Shown here: positions 47,151 through 56,561 of the stretch, in pieces
Layout: each line of letters starts with the position of its first letter
Numbering within the stretch: position 1 is the first letter of the stretch
The notes under the pieces: generated by a model
What the model saw: only the letters and a program-made list of their open reading frames with translations
Database searches by the model: none
What the model was told of the DNA's origin: nothing
Program-made: the position numbers and the translations under genes
Assembly (NCBI RefSeq): GCF_900107815.1
Contig: NZ_FNRK01000003.1
Location: forward strand, 1 to 64,000
Length of the DNA stretch: 64,000 nt
From: Eubacterium aggregans
Lineage (GTDB): Bacteria; Bacillota; Clostridia; Eubacteriales; Eubacteriaceae
Reading direction: 5' to 3'

Positions 47151-48755
47151 ATGATGGAAGAAAAAAAAGATATACAGAATGAATTAAGTCACAAAGAGAA
47201 TGAAGAACTGACGGCTATTGATGCTGTGATGTCAGAGGAAGAAGAAAAGGGACCAGAGTCTGAGGATTATGGTGCAACCCTCAATTTGGATTATGAAGAT
47301 CACGAGGAGGATAAGGAACCTTCCGGGGAAGAAACCGTCCCACAAGAGTCACCGATTCCCCAGGCAGTGGCCAAGGGATCAAAGAAAAAACTGTGGATTA
47401 TTCTGGGCGCCGTAGTCGCCGTTCTCCTTGTGGCTTATGGTGGTGGTGTTTATTTTTATAGCAGTCACTTTTTTGCCAATACCAATATGAATGGCTTGGA
47501 CGCATCCAATAAAACGACCACAGAGGTAGAGGCGATGATTAAGGGGAATGTCTCTGATTATACCCTCACCCTCCAGGAACGGGGAGGGAAGACCGAAACC
47601 ATTACGGCGACGGCAATCAGTTTGAAATATAGTGATGCTAGTCATATTGAGGAACAGCTGGCAGCCCAAAATGCCTGGGCCTGGCCAATGGCCTTTTTTA
47701 AAGGACCTGATGCCAATATGCAGGAAGCCTATACCTACGATAAAGCGAAGCTTAGTAGTGTTATTGATCAGCTCAAAGGGATTTCGAGCACGGATATTGT
47801 TGCGGCAGCCAACGCCCAACCTGTTTATGAAAATGGGACGATTACCATTAAACAGGAAGTAGCGGGCAATCAATTAGACCGGACTAAATTTACGGAAGCG
47901 GTGCAAAAGGCCATAGCCAGTGGTAGAACAACCTTGGATTTAGAGTCTGCTGGATGTTATACCGCCCCCAAATATACGACGGAATCTGCTGAGGTTCAAA
48001 AGGCGAAAACAACCATGGAAAAATACCTGAAATCTGTGGTGACCTATACCTTCGGGAATCAAAATGAAGTATTAGATAGTGCAACCATCGGGTCATGGCT
48101 ATCGGTTGATGATAGCATGAATGTCGCCATTGACCAAGAAAAGGCAAAAGCTTATCTGGCGACTTTAGGCGAAAAATACGATACCATTGGTGGCTCCCAT
48201 GGCTTTACCACAAGCGGTGGCTCCCGTATCACCGTCAGCGGTGGAAGCTATGGTTGGTGCATAGATGAAGCGGCAGAATTAGAAGCATTAATTCCGATTA
48301 TCCAGGCCGGGCAGCCGGTAACACGGGAGCCCGTGTACTCCTCAACAGCCTTATCCCGGGATACGAACAATGATATTGGGAATACTTATGTGGAAATTAG
48401 CTTAGGCGGTCAGACGATGTGGCTCTATGTCGATGGTCAGCTTGTTGTGAGCACGCCGGTGGTTACCGGTTCGGTTGCGGCTGGGTATGGCACGCCTTCA
48501 GGGGTGTACGCCATCGTTTATAAAGCCACAGATACGGTGCTTAAGGGGGATGGATACGCTTCTCCCGTTAACTTCTGGATGCCCTTTGATACCAGCCGAG
48601 GTAATGGAATCCATGATGCAGATGGCTGGCGGAGCAGCTACGGTGGGGACATTTACTTGAGTGGGGGTTCCCATGGCTGTGTGAACACGCCCTATAGTGC
48701 AACGGCAACTATTTTTAATAATGTATCGGAAGGAACGCCCGTGGTTGTTTATTAA
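47151..48755 (+). CDS. L,D-transpeptidase (YkuD) with peptidoglycan-binding domains
   Basis: 534 residues. Acidic cytoplasmic tail (1-75), one transmembrane segment (about 82-103, LWIILGAVVAVLLVAYGGGVYFY), two PG_binding_4-like modules (about 115-370) and a YkuD domain (about 415-534). The YkuD catalytic signature reads HDADGW..SGGSHGCVN, with the Cys in SHGC. Cross-links peptidoglycan independently of PBPs. ATG 47154 is an alternative start. Monocistronic between two terminators. Confidence 0.92.
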   Translation: MMEEKKDIQNELSHKENEELTAIDAVMSEEEEKGPESEDYGATLNLDYEDHEEDKEPSGEETVPQESPIPQAVAKGSKKKLWIILGAVVAVLLVAYGGGVYFYSSHFFANTNMNGLDASNKTTTEVEAMIKGNVSDYTLTLQERGGKTETITATAISLKYSDASHIEEQLAAQNAWAWPMAFFKGPDANMQEAYTYDKAKLSSVIDQLKGISSTDIVAAANAQPVYENGTITIKQEVAGNQLDRTKFTEAVQKAIASGRTTLDLESAGCYTAPKYTTESAEVQKAKTTMEKYLKSVVTYTFGNQNEVLDSATIGSWLSVDDSMNVAIDQEKAKAYLATLGEKYDTIGGSHGFTTSGGSRITVSGGSYGWCIDEAAELEALIPIIQAGQPVTREPVYSSTALSRDTNNDIGNTYVEISLGGQTMWLYVDGQLVVSTPVVTGSVAAGYGTPSGVYAIVYKATDTVLKGDGYASPVNFWMPFDTSRGNGIHDADGWRSSYGGDIYLSGGSHGCVNTPYSATATIFNNVSEGTPVVVY

Positions 48756-48769
48756 AATAGGATAAGAAT

Positions 48770-48816
48770 AAAAGGCAATCGGATGAGGTATCACACTCAA
48801 TCGGATTGCCTTTTTA
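48770..48816. terminator. Bidirectional terminator
   Basis: AAAAGGCAATC..GATTGCCTTTTT imperfect inverted repeat between convergent genes (L,D-transpeptidase and GGDEF protein). Confidence 0.8.
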
Positions 48817-48819
48817 TAT

Positions 48820-50865
48820 TTATCGATGCTTTTCCATTTGCTTGGAAATCTCTGGATCGATATCCGTATCCAGGGCATACTCCATTCGGCTCAGAACTCC
48901 ATCCCAGGGAACCAGCTTGGCCTTCATAATAAAGCTTTTATCGAGATGGGGATTAAAATTACGCCAGGAAATGAATTTTTCAGGATTCAGTTGATGGTTA
49001 TTACAATGTGGACAAGGGCTTTTACGTCCACGCATAATTTCATAGCATTTTTTTCCAGTATAATCGATATTCCCAATTCCCGTCAGTTTCCGTCCAGCCC
49101 GATTGAGGTAAATCAAATCGTAATTGGTGATATTGCTGATATAAACCAACTCGTCCAGCTCATCCATGAGCCATTCTTTATTCATCCAATTGGCTGATGA
49201 AGATGATTCAGAACTCATCTCCACGCCATAAATTGCGTATTTATTCTTCCCAGTGCGCTTTGCATTATATTGGGCCGTATCCGCATTTTGGTAAAGATCT
49301 GAAAACAAAGTGCCATGCTCAGGAAAGAAAGCAATTCCTAAAGAGCATGATGGCTGGTACTCCCGATAGTGAGGCGTAACGCCATACAGAGGCATCTGAA
49401 GAGTCTTGCACACTTCCAGGGCCCGTTTATGGGCAAAATCCTCGGATGGCAAATCAGGAAGGAAAATGGCAAATTCATCACCACCCATCCGGGCAATAAG
49501 GTCATTGTATCGGAAGCATGAACGAAGCCGCTGTGAAATAACCCGTAATACCTCATCACCAAAGGCATGGCCATAAGAGTCATTGGCTGATTTAAAATCG
49601 TCCAGATCGATCATTAAAAGGGCCGCTTGGCTATGCCTTTGTGTATTTGGATGGTCGCAGAGATAAGCCGTCACCCGTTCTTCAAAAAAAGCACGGTTGT
49701 AAAGCTGGGTTAAAGCATCCAGCTGAGCCTGGGATTTTGCACGCATTTCAGCTGAAATATTCTTGCTAATGCCAATCGCTTTAATGGGGTTTCCACTGTG
49801 GTCCAGAATAACCCGGTATTTAATACGTTCCCACTCATAGTTGCCATCCTGATGACGCAGACGTACGGTTGCCTCACTTTTTCGATTGCCAGAAATTATT
49901 TTTTGATGTAATTGTCGGTAGGTTTCAGCAGAATCGGGATGGACAAAGCCAGATTCAATTTGTCCTTCAGGAACATTGCGCATGATTTCGGGGCCCCCGA
50001 ATTGGCGGATAGAAAAGCGCGACTGCTTAATGGTATGGGTATGAATATCATAATTCCAAATGGTATCATTAGTTTGTGCAAAGGCGATTTTTAGCTGTTT
50101 TTCACTTAGTCTTAATTTAGCTTCTAAATCCTTTTGGGCGGTAATATCGATTTCGAAGCCACTGATAATGGGGGAAGGATTAGAATAATCGATACCACAG
50201 CTATAATTAAACCAATGAACCAGGCCATCTGTGCATTGAATTCGGGCCTCAAAGGTAACGGTGAGATCTTTTCTTTGGATGGCCTTAGAAATTTCTGATC
50301 GCAGCTGCTTGAAATCCTGGGGATGTAAGTGGGTAGTCAGGTTTAAAAAATCAGAATCCTCAGGATTAAAGTGGTGGAGATGGGAAAAGGTACCATTGGC
50401 ATAAAGGACTGTAAAGACATCATCGTAACAGATACGAAAAACACCCTCCGGGGCCCCATTGACGATGGACTTAAGGATGTGTTCGGCGGCATCAATTTCA
50501 TTTGGATCTGTAATAATTTCACAATACCCCCATGGCTCATGATGACAATCGTACAAATAGGTCGATTGAACCTTCCGGGTTTTTCCCTTCAAATTGAATA
50601 AACAGGTGGTGTGGCCCTTTTGAAGCTGACGATAGGCGCAAAGCATGGTATCGCAGTTTTCACCATAGAGTTTTTTACAGGAATGACCAATGTAATCACC
50701 CGGTGGAATTTTAGAAAGAAGGGTTTGGTTAACAAATAAAACGCGCTGATCTAAGTCTGCAATGAAAAGAGAAAAGGGGAGTGTGTCTAAAATTTCACGG
50801 AGAAATGGTGATTGGAAATCGTTGTAACCTGCTTTCCTGATCAACTGTGACCATTTCTTTTCCAT
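48820..50865 (-). CDS. Multi-PAS diguanylate cyclase (GGDEF)
   Basis: 681 residues from ATG 50865 (GGAGG at suitable spacing; ATG 50880 lacks one). About three PAS-like sensory domains occupy 20-380. The GGDEF domain at about 385-550 carries the intact RMGGDEF active site, plus DALTQLYNR at its start. Unusually a further PAS-like domain follows (about 565-670) with CPHC, C-terminal to the catalytic domain; no EAL domain. No transmembrane segment seen. Makes c-di-GMP in response to an unknown cytosolic signal. Confidence 0.88.
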   Translation of the reverse strand: MEKKWSQLIRKAGYNDFQSPFLREILDTLPFSLFIADLDQRVLFVNQTLLSKIPPGDYIGHSCKKLYGENCDTMLCAYRQLQKGHTTCLFNLKGKTRKVQSTYLYDCHHEPWGYCEIITDPNEIDAAEHILKSIVNGAPEGVFRICYDDVFTVLYANGTFSHLHHFNPEDSDFLNLTTHLHPQDFKQLRSEISKAIQRKDLTVTFEARIQCTDGLVHWFNYSCGIDYSNPSPIISGFEIDITAQKDLEAKLRLSEKQLKIAFAQTNDTIWNYDIHTHTIKQSRFSIRQFGGPEIMRNVPEGQIESGFVHPDSAETYRQLHQKIISGNRKSEATVRLRHQDGNYEWERIKYRVILDHSGNPIKAIGISKNISAEMRAKSQAQLDALTQLYNRAFFEERVTAYLCDHPNTQRHSQAALLMIDLDDFKSANDSYGHAFGDEVLRVISQRLRSCFRYNDLIARMGGDEFAIFLPDLPSEDFAHKRALEVCKTLQMPLYGVTPHYREYQPSCSLGIAFFPEHGTLFSDLYQNADTAQYNAKRTGKNKYAIYGVEMSSESSSSANWMNKEWLMDELDELVYISNITNYDLIYLNRAGRKLTGIGNIDYTGKKCYEIMRGRKSPCPHCNNHQLNPEKFISWRNFNPHLDKSFIMKAKLVPWDGVLSRMEYALDTDIDPEISKQMEKHR

Positions 50866-50900
50866 TTTAAACGCCTCCATCCTATTAATATAGTATCTCT

Positions 50901-50929
50901 ATTCTAATAGTTTGTTGCCTTAAAATCAA
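50901..50929 (-). promoter_or_regulatory. Candidate promoter of the GGDEF gene
   Basis: On the minus strand TTGATT (50924-50929), 17-bp spacer, TAGAAT (50901-50906), about 35 bp before the start. Confidence 0.55.
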
Positions 50930-50977
50930 TGGGAAATTAATAAAACTATAAATTATCATCCAATACGCGGGTTACAG

Positions 50978-51006
50978 TTGACGCTTCTTTAGGATAAAGG
51001 TAAAAT
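50978..51006 (+). promoter_or_regulatory. cysE promoter
   Basis: TTGACG (50978-50983), 17-bp spacer, TAAAAT (51001-51006). Transcription should begin near 51013, which bears on the start choice for cysE. Confidence 0.65.
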
Positions 51007-51043
51007 ATGAGCAATGTCTTGTGAGAAGAAAGCGAGGAAAGTC

Positions 51044-51982
51044 TTGAGTAGAGCATTTAATCAAAGGATCACCCAACTAACCTCTGAGATGGTTCAGAGC
51101 TATCATGGGGATGAAGCCTATATTTCCTATTCATCGGCAGAATTACCCAGCCGAAAAGAAATCATCACGATCATCAATGAGCTGCGGGAATTATTTTACC
51201 CTCGACATTTTGGTGAACGACAATTGTATAATTGTACAATTCAGTACTATATCGGTGATTTAATGATGTGTATCGAGGAGCGCTTGAATCGCCAAATATA
51301 TTTAGCGCTGATTCGTCAGGAAAATGGGCCTTACGATAAAAAGAAGATGGAGGAGCAGGCTTCGGACATTAGCTGCCGTTTTATGGAGCGTCTGCCCCAG
51401 GTCAGAGAGTATATTACCATGGATGTCCAGGCGGCTTACGATGGCGACCCTGCAGCCGCAGATTTAGATCAAATCGTTATCTCCTATCCCGGGGTTTTTG
51501 CGATGATGGTTTATCGGGTGGCCCACGAGCTTGTCCTTCTAGGGGTTCCACTGATGCCACGGGTGATGACCGAGTATGCCCATAGCCGGACTGGGATTGA
51601 TATTAATCCTGGAGCCGACATTGGCAAGCACTTTTTTATGGACCATGGGACGGGAATTGTCATTGGAGAAACAACAAAAATTGGAGACAATGTCAAGCTT
51701 TATCAAGGGGTTACCCTGGGAGCCCTCTCTACCCGAGGGGGGCAGAGCCTCCGGGGGAATAAGCGTCACCCCACCATTGAGGATAATGTAACCATTTATT
51801 CCAATGCGTCCATCTTGGGTGGCGAAACCGTCATCGGCCATGATTCCATTATTGGCGGGAATGCCTTTATCACAAGAAGCATTCCACCCTGTTCAAAAAT
51901 TAGTGTCAAGAATCCAGACTTACAGTGTGAAGGGGGACAAATGGTGGAGATTACAGAGGATTTTGAATGGGCCAAGGGATGA
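51044..51982 (+). CDS. cysE: Serine O-acetyltransferase
   Basis: 312 residues if started at TTG 51044, where GAGGA lies 5 nt upstream. ATG 51014 (322 aa) sits almost at the predicted transcription start, so is less likely. Long helical N-terminal domain (about 1-170) then left-handed beta-helix: DIGKHFFMDHGTGIVIGETTKIGDNVKLYQGVTLG, with His and Asp of the active site in MDHGTG. First step of cysteine synthesis. The length fits the EpsC/long SAT type. Confidence 0.9.
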   Translation: MSRAFNQRITQLTSEMVQSYHGDEAYISYSSAELPSRKEIITIINELRELFYPRHFGERQLYNCTIQYYIGDLMMCIEERLNRQIYLALIRQENGPYDKKKMEEQASDISCRFMERLPQVREYITMDVQAAYDGDPAAADLDQIVISYPGVFAMMVYRVAHELVLLGVPLMPRVMTEYAHSRTGIDINPGADIGKHFFMDHGTGIVIGETTKIGDNVKLYQGVTLGALSTRGGQSLRGNKRHPTIEDNVTIYSNASILGGETVIGHDSIIGGNAFITRSIPPCSKISVKNPDLQCEGGQMVEITEDFEWAKG

Positions 51983-52015
51983 TTGCTTAGAGGAAGATAA
52001 AAGGAGGAAGAATCG

Positions 52016-52594
52016 ATGGCGCTAACACGACAAGAAGCCATAGAATTATTAGAGGAATATAATGAAAGTGATGCGCTCATTAAGCACGCCCTGGCAGTAG
52101 AGGGTGTTATGCGCCACTACGCGAGAAAATATGGAGAAGATGAGGAATTATGGGGAATTGTTGGGCTGCTCCACGATTTGGATTACGAAAAATATCCAGA
52201 AGAGCATTGCATTAAGGTCCAGGAGATTCTAAAGGCCCGTGGCGTTGATCCCCAAATCATTCGGGCCATTGCAAGCCATGGTTATGGCCTGTGCTGTGAT
52301 ATCGAACCCAAAAGCCAAATGGAGAAAATTCTCTATACTGTGGATGAATTGACGGGATTGGTCAATGCCACGGCCATTATGCGACCATCTAAGAGCGTCA
52401 TGGATTTGGGGGTAAAATCTGTTAAAAAGAAATTTAAAAACAAAGGTTTTGCCGCCGGAGTGAACCGCGATGTGGTGCTAAAGGGCTGTGAAAATTTGGG
52501 GTTAGACCTGGAAGGTATTATTGAAGAGGTTATTCTAGGGATGCGGTCCGTGGCCAAAGAAATTGGATTAGAGGGGGAACCCATCGGGGAATAA
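52016..52594 (+). CDS. HD-domain hydrolase
   Basis: 192 residues. HD signature: His in LIKHALAVEG (about 23), HDLDYEKYPEEHC (about 53-65), and a further His in ASHGYG (about 88). Resembles the YfbR/HDIG-type phosphohydrolases of Clostridia with unknown substrate. AAAGGAGGAAG precedes the ATG; 33 bp downstream of cysE and probably cotranscribed. Confidence 0.85.
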   Translation: MALTRQEAIELLEEYNESDALIKHALAVEGVMRHYARKYGEDEELWGIVGLLHDLDYEKYPEEHCIKVQEILKARGVDPQIIRAIASHGYGLCCDIEPKSQMEKILYTVDELTGLVNATAIMRPSKSVMDLGVKSVKKKFKNKGFAAGVNRDVVLKGCENLGLDLEGIIEEVILGMRSVAKEIGLEGEPIGE

Positions 52595-52620
52595 GGTCGG
52601 TAAGACTGCAAAAAATTCCC

Positions 52621-52649
52621 TTGAGGACGGGGGATATCTGCATTACAAT
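52621..52649 (+). promoter_or_regulatory. Candidate cobT promoter
   Basis: TTGAGG (52621-52626), 17-bp spacer, TACAAT (52644-52649). Confidence 0.45.
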
Positions 52650-52682
52650 AGAATAAGAAAAGGATTGTAGGAGGAGAGTATT

Positions 52683-53735
52683 ATGTGTTTATTAAAGGAA
52701 ACCCTGGAAAAAATAACAGCGGTTAATGAAGAGGCCCGAAAGGCCTCCCGTGATCGTATCGATGTACTCCTGAAGCCCGTAGGGAGCTTAGGGGTACTTG
52801 AAGATATTGCCGAGCAAATTTCAGCCATTACTGGAGAAGTCATTCCAGATGTGTCTAAAAAATGTGTTCTGACCTATGCTGGGGACCATGGGATCTGTGA
52901 TGAAGGGGTTTCGGCAGCGCCCCAGGTATTTACGGATATTATGACACCTATGATAGCCGAGTACCGAACCGGTGTGGGGGTATTGGCCAGAGCGGCTGGG
53001 GCCGATGTCTTTGTCTATGACGTGGGGATGAAGAATCCCCTGCCCCAAGGCTGTCAAGCCGTGGATAAAAATGTCAAGCGTTGTACGGATAATATGCGTA
53101 AGGGTCCGGCCATGAGCCGTGACGAAGCAGTGGCCGCTTTGGAGGTAGGCATTGAAACCGCAGGTGACGCCATTGAAAAGGGCTATAAAGTCATCGGAAC
53201 CGGAGAAATGGGCATTGGCAATACGACCCCAAGCACTGCGATTTTTGCTGTTTTAGGCGGTGTGGATCCCCAGGAAATCACTGGTGTCGGCGCCAATCTG
53301 GCAGAGGACATGATGGACAATAAGGTCCAGGCCATTCGGGATGCCATCACCCTCAACCAGCCGGATAAAACCGACGCCCTGGATATTCTATCCAAGGTTG
53401 GCGGTTTGGAAATTGCCGCCATGGCCGGTGCCATGTTAGCCGGTGCTGCTGCCCATGTCCCAGTGGTGGTTGATGGATACATATCTACGGCGGCTGCGGC
53501 CATTGCCATTACCCTGAAACCCGAAGTCAAGGATTATCTGATCTGCTCCCATGCATCGGACGAAAAGGGTGCAAATTATGGATCAGAGCTGTTGGGATTC
53601 TCACCCTTTCTCCTGATGAATATGCGCCTTGGAGAAGGCAGTGGGGCAGCGTTAGCTTTTCCCCTCATTGATGCCGCCATCGCCATGAACCGGGAAATGG
53701 CCACCTATGATGACGTGGATATGGCGGTTGTTTAA
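52683..53735 (+). CDS. cobT: Nicotinate-nucleotide-dimethylbenzimidazole phosphoribosyltransferase
   Basis: 350 residues. KPVGSLGVLE (about 31-40), AGDHGI (about 66), GEMGIGNTTPSTA (about 178) and catalytic Glu in LGEGSGAALA (about 319) are CobT signatures. Activates the lower ligand of cobalamin. No other cobalamin gene is adjacent. GGAGGAG upstream. Confidence 0.95.
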   Translation: MCLLKETLEKITAVNEEARKASRDRIDVLLKPVGSLGVLEDIAEQISAITGEVIPDVSKKCVLTYAGDHGICDEGVSAAPQVFTDIMTPMIAEYRTGVGVLARAAGADVFVYDVGMKNPLPQGCQAVDKNVKRCTDNMRKGPAMSRDEAVAALEVGIETAGDAIEKGYKVIGTGEMGIGNTTPSTAIFAVLGGVDPQEITGVGANLAEDMMDNKVQAIRDAITLNQPDKTDALDILSKVGGLEIAAMAGAMLAGAAAHVPVVVDGYISTAAAAIAITLKPEVKDYLICSHASDEKGANYGSELLGFSPFLLMNMRLGEGSGAALAFPLIDAAIAMNREMATYDDVDMAVV

Positions 53736-53764
53736 ATCAGCCGGACCATTTCCTTAAAAAATAC

Positions 53765-53794
53765 TTGACAGCGATAAAGCATTCAGACTATAAT
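53765..53794 (+). promoter_or_regulatory. Promoter of the paaK T-box transcript
   Basis: TTGACA (53765-53770), 18-bp spacer, TATAAT (53789-53794). Confidence 0.8.
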
Positions 53795-53800
53795 GTATAC

Positions 53801-54081
53801 AATATTAAAAAGCTGTGAATGAGGAAAGTATCTCTTGTGAAAGTTTAAAGAGAGCCGTGATGGTGAGATACGGTGGTGGAAGCAAGAAAGAAGTTCCCTC
53901 AGGAGCTGTCCCATGAACGCCAGCAGGTTAGTAGTTTGGACCGGAAACTTTCACCGTTAATGGAAAGAAAGCATGAACCAATGCGTTGGGAGTGCTTTGA
54001 TTAAAGTGGATCTTTTACAGATCAATGAAGGTGGTACCGCGGCCAGCCCGTCCTTTAGGATAGGCTGGCTTTTCGTTTTTT
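53801..54081 (+). promoter_or_regulatory. T-box leader, probable Phe (TTC) specifier, controlling paaK
   Basis: Stem I base GTGAAAGTTT pairs with AAACTTTCAC. AGAGAG with a GGTG-type apical motif follows, then TTC (53894-53896) in the position of the specifier codon before CCTCAGGAGCTG. The T-box AATGAAGGTGGTACCGCG lies at 54024-54041, and the terminator GCCAGCC/GGCTGGC with T run at 54042-54081. Uncharged tRNA binding would prevent termination. The specifier reading is by pattern and not certain; TGG at 53936 was considered and fits less well. Confidence 0.92.
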
Positions 54082-54142
54082 TGACACAGGGAAATTCGGA
54101 TGAGGATGCCCTAAAATCTGTTGAATAATCAGGAGGATCGTA

Positions 54143-55441
54143 ATGTATTGGAACAAAACCTATGAGTGTATGCCAAGGGAGCAACTGGAAGAGCTACAAC
54201 TGGACCGTCTGAAAAAGATGGTTAACCGGATCTTTCATCAGGTTCCCTTTTATCGGGAAAAATTCCAGGAAATGGGAATTGACCCTGGAGTCGTCCAGAG
54301 TCTGGATGATTTAAAACGGCTGCCTTTCACAAAAAAAACAGATCTGCGGGATAATTATCCCTATGGACTTTTTGCCGAACCCTTATCTAAAATCGTCCGT
54401 ATTCACGCGTCTTCTGGGACGACTGGTAAGCCCACCGTTGTAGGCTATACCCGTAACGACCTCGCCATGTGGTCAGAGTGTGCAGCCCGTTCATTGGTGT
54501 GTGCCGGTGCGGACGCTAATTCTGTAGTACAGAATTCCTATGGATATGGTCTCTTTACTGGAGGACTTGGTATTCACGGTGGGGCAGAACGTTTAGGTGC
54601 TTCTATTATTCCAATGTCTGGGGGAAACACCCAAAAACAGCTGATGCTGATGCGGGATTTTGGAACGACCCATCTAACCTGTACCCCATCCTATGCCAGT
54701 TTCCTGGGAGAAGCCCTGGCCGATGCTGGTGTGGATACGGCTAAAATGCCCTTACGGGCTGGTATTTTCGGTGCAGAGCCCTGGTCTGAAAATATGCGCC
54801 GTGATATCGAAAAGAAATTAAATATCAAGGCCCATGACATTTACGGGCTGTCTGAAATTTGTGGTCCGGGGGTAGCCATCGAATGTCAGGAGCAGGAGGG
54901 CCTGCATATGTGGGAGGATAATTTCATCCCTGAAATCATCGATCCCCATACCTTAGAGGCGCTGCCCGATGGGGAAACCGGTGAGCTGGTTATCACGACC
55001 ATCACTAAAGAGGGAATTCCTCTACTGCGGTATCGGACTCGGGATATCACCCATATCATCGCAGAACCCTGTGCCTGTGGCCGTACCCATCGCCGAATTG
55101 CAAGAATTACCGGACGAAGTGATGACATGCTCATTATCCGTGGGGTTAATGTTTTCCCAAGTCAGATCGAAAGTGCTATGCTGGATATTGGAGAAATTGA
55201 ACCCCATTATCAGTTGATTGTCCGTCGGGAAGGAACCCTTGATACCCTGGAAATCAAGGTTGAACTGAGCGAGTCCCTCTCCCTGAATACCATCAGTGAG
55301 TTAGAGGGCATTGAACGCCGGCTAAAGGAACGTATCCATTCCATCATTGGTATCAGTGCAAAGATTATGCTGGTGGAACCCAAGAGCCTGCCTCGAAGTG
55401 AAGGTAAGGCCCAACGTGTGGTTGATTTAAGGAATATCTAG
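54143..55441 (+). CDS. paaK: Phenylacetate-CoA ligase family enzyme
   Basis: 432 residues. AMP-binding signature [16 protein letters not shown] (about 91-106), [10 protein letters not shown] (about 233) and [20 protein letters not shown] (about 327), all typical of PaaK. Adenylates arylacetic acids; in anaerobic Clostridia the enzyme is often linked to aryl-pyruvate oxidation. The T-box upstream ties expression to an amino acid, probably Phe. Cotranscribed with the ACT gene (10-bp gap). Confidence 0.93.
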   Translation: MYWNKTYECMPREQLEELQLDRLKKMVNRIFHQVPFYREKFQEMGIDPGVVQSLDDLKRLPFTKKTDLRDNYPYGLFAEPLSKIVRIHASSGTTGKPTVVGYTRNDLAMWSECAARSLVCAGADANSVVQNSYGYGLFTGGLGIHGGAERLGASIIPMSGGNTQKQLMLMRDFGTTHLTCTPSYASFLGEALADAGVDTAKMPLRAGIFGAEPWSENMRRDIEKKLNIKAHDIYGLSEICGPGVAIECQEQEGLHMWEDNFIPEIIDPHTLEALPDGETGELVITTITKEGIPLLRYRTRDITHIIAEPCACGRTHRRIARITGRSDDMLIIRGVNVFPSQIESAMLDIGEIEPHYQLIVRREGTLDTLEIKVELSESLSLNTISELEGIERRLKERIHSIIGISAKIMLVEPKSLPRSEGKAQRVVDLRNI

Positions 55442-55451
55442 GAGGAGAACG

Positions 55452-55889
55452 ATGATTAGACAAGTATCAGTATTTATTCAGAATCAGGAAGGAAAATTGG
55501 GAAAGGTTTTGGATATTTTAGCAGAAAATGATATTAATATCCGATCCCTGACCATTGCAGAAACGGCTGACTACGGAATTCTGCGCCTTATTTTACAGGA
55601 TACAGATAAGGCTCTGGAAGGGCTTAAAGCAGCTGGGATTATGGCCAATGTCTCCATGGTAATGGCGGCAGAAGTACCGGATAAGCCCGGTGGACTCAGT
55701 CGTTTGGTGGATACTCTGACAAAGGAAAAGATTAATCTGGCTTATGCCTATTCCTTTTTACCCCAGAATACATCTAATGCCATTATTATCTTTAAAGTGG
55801 ATGATGGGGATGTGGATCGGGCGAGGACAGTGCTCTCGGCTAGTGAGAACGTCGTGTTGCTGGATAAGGATGAGCTGCTGCAAAAATAA
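55452..55889 (+). CDS. Tandem ACT-domain protein
   Basis: 145 residues, two ACT folds: IRQVSVFIQNQEGKLGKVLDILAENDINIRSL (2-33) and a second from about 72 (EVPDKPGGLSRLVDTLTKEKINLAYAY). No catalytic domain. Such proteins regularly follow paaK in anaerobes and probably sense aromatic amino acids. GGAGG precedes the ATG. Confidence 0.9.
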   Translation: MIRQVSVFIQNQEGKLGKVLDILAENDINIRSLTIAETADYGILRLILQDTDKALEGLKAAGIMANVSMVMAAEVPDKPGGLSRLVDTLTKEKINLAYAYSFLPQNTSNAIIIFKVDDGDVDRARTVLSASENVVLLDKDELLQK

Positions 55890-55906
55890 GAAGCAGTGGA
55901 AGATAA

Positions 55907-55936
55907 AAAAAGCCTTCGCGTGAGCGGGGGCTTTTT
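55907..55936 (+). terminator. Terminator of paaK-ACT
   Basis: AAAAAGCCTTCGC GTGA GCGGGGGCTTTTT, a 13-pair stem (two G-U) ending in TTTTTT. Confidence 0.9.
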
Positions 55937-55952
55937 TAGAAGGTCCATCTTC

Positions 55953-55972
55953 ATACTTCTGTTAGCTTACGC
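55953..55972. repeat. Dispersed 20-bp repeat, copy 1
   Basis: ATACTTCTGTTAGCTTACGC, identical at 58858-58877. Both copies lie next to a terminator in an intergenic region. Confidence 0.7.
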
Positions 55973-55977
55973 ACAAA

Positions 55978-56004
55978 AAGAAGACCACGCAGATTGCGTG
56001 GTCT
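55978..56004 (-). terminator. Terminator of rpsT (minus strand)
   Basis: AGACCACGCAATCTGCGTGGTCT inverted repeat (arms GACCACGC / GCGTGGTC), followed on the minus strand by TTCTTTTT. Confidence 0.85.
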
Positions 56005-56048
56005 CTACCCTTGAGACACGGGTTTTCGTATGGGAAATAAACGAGAAG

Positions 56049-56315
56049 TTATACGGACATTTGGTTGAGCGCTTTTGCCAAAGAGCTTTTCTTACGGGAT
56101 GCAGCATTTTTATGGATGACTTTTTTGGTAACAGCCATATCCAGTTTCTTTGCTGCCAGGCGATAGGATTCCTCTGCCTGAGCTTTGTCTCCACCTGCAA
56201 CTGCTGCATCAAAATTTTTGACGGCGGTTTTTAGGTTGGTGCGTACTGCTTTGTTCCGTAAGCGAGCCTTTTCATTGGTTTTCGCTCTTTTCATCGCTGA
56301 TTTAATATTAGCCAT
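56049..56315 (-). CDS. rpsT: 30S ribosomal protein S20
   Basis: 88 residues, Lys/Arg/Ala-rich: MANIKSAMKRAKTNEKARLRN at the start and KGVIHKN-like VIHKNAASRKKSSLAKALN at the end are diagnostic. Binds 16S rRNA. GAGGAGGT lies upstream of the ATG. Confidence 0.97.
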   Translation of the reverse strand: MANIKSAMKRAKTNEKARLRNKAVRTNLKTAVKNFDAAVAGGDKAQAEESYRLAAKKLDMAVTKKVIHKNAASRKKSSLAKALNQMSV

Positions 56316-56346
56316 GATGACCTCCTCATTTATTTATAACATTAAA

Positions 56347-56375
56347 AGTATAACATAGGAAGGATACAGGTGCAA
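56347..56375 (-). promoter_or_regulatory. rpsT promoter
   Basis: On the minus strand TTGCAC (56370-56375), 17-bp spacer, TATACT (56347-56352). Confidence 0.65.
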
Positions 56376-56419
56376 GTTGAATTTGAAAAGATTTCAATGA
56401 GGAATTTAAAAACCTTTCC

Positions 56420-56448
56420 TTGTGTTAATCTTAAGTTTATGTTAAAAT
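56420..56448 (+). promoter_or_regulatory. Promoter of the glycine-riboswitch transcript
   Basis: TTGTGT (56420-56425), 17-bp spacer, TAAAAT (56443-56448), about 30 bp before the aptamer. Confidence 0.6.
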
Positions 56449-56478
56449 TTATAGCGTTGCGTGTCAAAACGTAGCACC

Positions 56479-56561
56479 ACTCTGGAGAGTCTCTTAAATG
56501 AGCGCCGAAGGTGTAATCCCCATTTTAGATGGGGCCTTATCTCTCAGGCAAACGGACAGAG
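56479..56561 (+). promoter_or_regulatory. Glycine riboswitch (single aptamer)
   Basis: Canonical blocks: CTGGAGAGTCT, GAGCGCCGAAGGTGTAAT, and CTCTCAGGCAAACGGACAGAG. Only one aptamer is seen, not the usual tandem. Downstream, CTTCT..AGAAG brackets the ribosome binding site AGAAGGAGG of the transporter, so control could be translational. Confidence 0.93.

Noticed and set aside
53936..53938. TGG (Trp) as T-box specifier
   Set aside because: It lies in the AGTAG..GGACCGG segment that belongs to the closing part of the leader; TTC at 53894 is better placed before the CCTCAGGAGCTG block.
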